From assembly GCF_900110995.1 (NCBI RefSeq), contig NZ_FOJF01000003.1, positions 1 through 64,000 of the forward strand: 64,000 nucleotides of DNA, given 5' to 3'. The notes beneath the pieces were generated by a model. It searched no databases. It had not been told where the DNA came from and was given only the letters and a program-made list of their open reading frames with translations. The DNA comes from Chitinophaga sp. YR573 (GTDB lineage: Bacteria > Bacteroidota > Bacteroidia > Chitinophagales > Chitinophagaceae). The position numbers and the translations under genes are program-made. This document shows, piece by piece, positions 62,687-64,000 of the stretch (position 1 is its first letter; each line of letters begins with the position of its first letter).

Positions 62687-63205
62687 CTAGCTTTTTTCGC
62701 TATGACTCATCTTACCAACATACTTACCAGTAATGGTATGTTTGCTGTATTTAAGATTGTAACTTACTCCATAACCATCGTCTGTCTTTTTAACAGTAAC
62801 GACGCCACTCACCAGCTTATCTAATATAGCTCCTGACTGCGGATACGCTACACCATTTTTGTAAGTATATCCAAGATATACGGCTGCGTATTTGAAGTTT
62901 TTAACAGGATTGTATCCTACAGAGTCTGAACTGGAGTAGGTGTAAGTCTGGCCATCAGCCAGAATCATAGAGTCGAGGTGAATATATACCTGACTGGCAG
63001 TACCTGTAAAAGTACTCGTTACGGCATCTGAAAAGATAAATCCATTTGAATATTCACTTCCGAGAGTAGTAAGTATGGTGGTATCACCCTTGCCTTCACC
63101 CATAGTGAATGAACTTACTGTGCCGAGTGTTGCTTTGTCATTGTTTTTTTTGCATGCAACTAAAAGCAAGGTTGCTGAAAGCAAACCAAGTCCTAATTTT
63201 TTCAT
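62687..63205 (-). CDS. Small lipoprotein
   Basis: A 172-residue protein with a lipoprotein signal (MKKLGLGLLSATLLLVAC, lipid Cys at 18) followed by KKNNDK, the usual Bacteroidota surface-export-like charged start. The mature part is beta-rich (GSEYSNGFIFSDAVTSTFTG, YAAVYLGYTYKNGVAYPQSG). No named family is recognised. Single gene with its own terminator. Confidence 0.75.
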   Translation of the reverse strand: MKKLGLGLLSATLLLVACKKNNDKATLGTVSSFTMGEGKGDTTILTTLGSEYSNGFIFSDAVTSTFTGTASQVYIHLDSMILADGQTYTYSSSDSVGYNPVKNFKYAAVYLGYTYKNGVAYPQSGAILDKLVSGVVTVKKTDDGYGVSYNLKYSKHTITGKYVGKMSHSEKS

Positions 63206-63847
63206 AGGTAATTTGTTGTTTGAATTGTGATTTTACGGTTTTCTGATATGGTATAAAATATTGGGTCGGTTAACTATAATTATAGTTTTTTTGCTGATTG
63301 CGATGCAAATGTATGAAGAATTTATAATTTGTATGCTGTTGCTTAGTAATTAAAGTTTTGATATTTGGAATTTATTTTATTAATATCCAGGCTGACATCT
63401 CCATTTCTAAATGCCTCATTATTAAATAACTTTGAAAAATGTTGAGTAAACAGGAGGTTATAATTATTCAGCAGAAACTTTGTACGCAGGTCATTTTAGT
63501 ACCCATATGCTTTTTAAGATTTTAATTTGATTAATTATCTCCTGGTAAAATTATAACAGGTACTGTTGGATGCCAGCAGATATGTACCACAACACTTTTG
63601 TGAAATAAGTCTATGAGTAGATTTCTTGACCTTGATGTTAAAACCAGTAAGTTGATGTGATGATCTTTTACAAACTGATTAATTCCAGTTTCAACATTTT
63701 AAATACCGTTTTTTAATGGTAAAACTATGGGGAAATTATACGATTATTGCAATGATATCAAATGCAATAGGCTTATGATCAGGCAGTAATTTATACTGCA
63801 GGCTTGTTAGTCGTACTAAAATGATTTGTTAAATCTCAAAAAAAACC
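63206..63847. other. AT-rich intergenic region
   Basis: About 640 bases without a supported ORF or RNA gene. It must hold the promoters of the divergent lipoprotein gene and of the gene starting at 63848, but no clear TAnnTTTG pair with -33 is seen. Confidence 0.5.
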
Positions 63848-64000
63848 ATGGAACAAAATCAACACAGCCCACAACAATCATTTATTCCCGCAGGATGGAT
63901 TGGCGGATTTTCTACACAACCCCCCGAACAACCCTATCCAAAGTCCGAACTTCTTTCATCCCTCCCTTTTGAAGGAAATATGGATCACATTCCAAGTATT
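63848..64000 (+). CDS. Unidentified gene, 3' partial
   Basis: An ATG at 63848 opens a frame that stays open to the window end (51 codons). The visible N-terminus (MEQNQHSPQQSFIPAGWIGG, then FSTQPPEQPYPKSELL) is hydrophilic and Pro/Gln-rich with no signal peptide. No family can be named from so little. Confidence 0.55.
   Translation, partial: MEQNQHSPQQSFIPAGWIGGFSTQPPEQPYPKSELLSSLPFEGNMDHIPSI

Noticed and set aside
1-64000. CRISPR array, integrase or transposase genes, rRNA genes
   Set aside because: No regularly spaced direct repeats, no recombinase motifs and no rRNA sequence were seen on either strand.

Overview
The window looks like chromosomal DNA from a Bacteroidota species of the Chitinophaga type. 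This rests on several things seen in the sequence: starts with almost no Shine-Dalgarno signal, a clear TTTG-N19-TAnnTTTG promoter in front of tRNA-Lys, an OMP_b-brl_3 outer-membrane barrel, a DUF6443/RHS gene pair, a DUF2911 protein, many lipoproteins and signal peptides ending in AQ, and a GH18 chitinase. The genus is an inference.

Positions 1-31257 are the right-hand part of a non-ribosomal peptide synthetase (NRPS) cluster, with all genes on the plus strand, tightly spaced, and continuing beyond the left edge. Three NRPS genes are collinear: (A)-PCP-E, then C-A-PCP with a Tyr/Phe-type code, then C-A-PCP-E-C-A-PCP-C. The last complete module carries a beta-alanine-type code (V-D-W-V-T-S-I-A-D-K). 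They are followed by an ANT(6)-like nucleotidyltransferase, a PanP-like PLP decarboxylase expected to make beta-alanine from aspartate, a CmlA-like diiron beta-hydroxylase, an outer-membrane barrel, and a SyrD/PvdE-type cyclic-peptide exporter. A fourth NRPS follows (C-A-PCP-C, Gly code D-I-L-Q-L-G-M-I-W-K), then a periplasmic alpha/beta-hydrolase with C-terminal membrane helices, a 64-residue unknown, a GT9 glycosyltransferase and a type II thioesterase. Decarboxylase, code and hydroxylase fit one picture: an exported, modified peptide containing beta-alanine and probably a beta-hydroxylated aromatic residue, perhaps matured or inactivated in the periplasm. There is no cis thioesterase in the window, and docking signals suggest that the fourth NRPS gene is used first.

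Positions 31261-39120 hold a terminator, tRNA-Lys(UUU), then PAP2 phosphatase and Sfp-type phosphopantetheinyl transferase genes on the minus strand. The transferase is the likely activator of the NRPS carrier domains. Ordinary single genes follow: a serine hydrolase, a DUF885 protein, an NTF2-like protein, a VOC protein, a cysteine hydrolase and DUF4342.

Positions 39121-53640 are an accessory region. It has a YD/RHS gene pair with a variable C-terminal tip, a lipoprotein that may be its immunity partner, a GH18 chitinase without a signal peptide, a polyvalent-protein-kinase-like gene and several decayed fragments. Three degenerate tRNA-3'-end-like pieces, each followed by a hairpin terminator, lie at 39330, 48857 and 53566. 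They may mark old insertion boundaries.

Positions 53675-64000 return to small ordinary operons: EthD/HxlR, an esterase with TPR, DUF6273, a lipoprotein, DUF2911, DoxX, Crp/Fnr with DJ-1/PfpI and an ABM monooxygenase. There is also a tandem pair of internally duplicated 222-residue proteins ending in a CPPYCP tail, a lipoprotein and the start of an unidentified gene.
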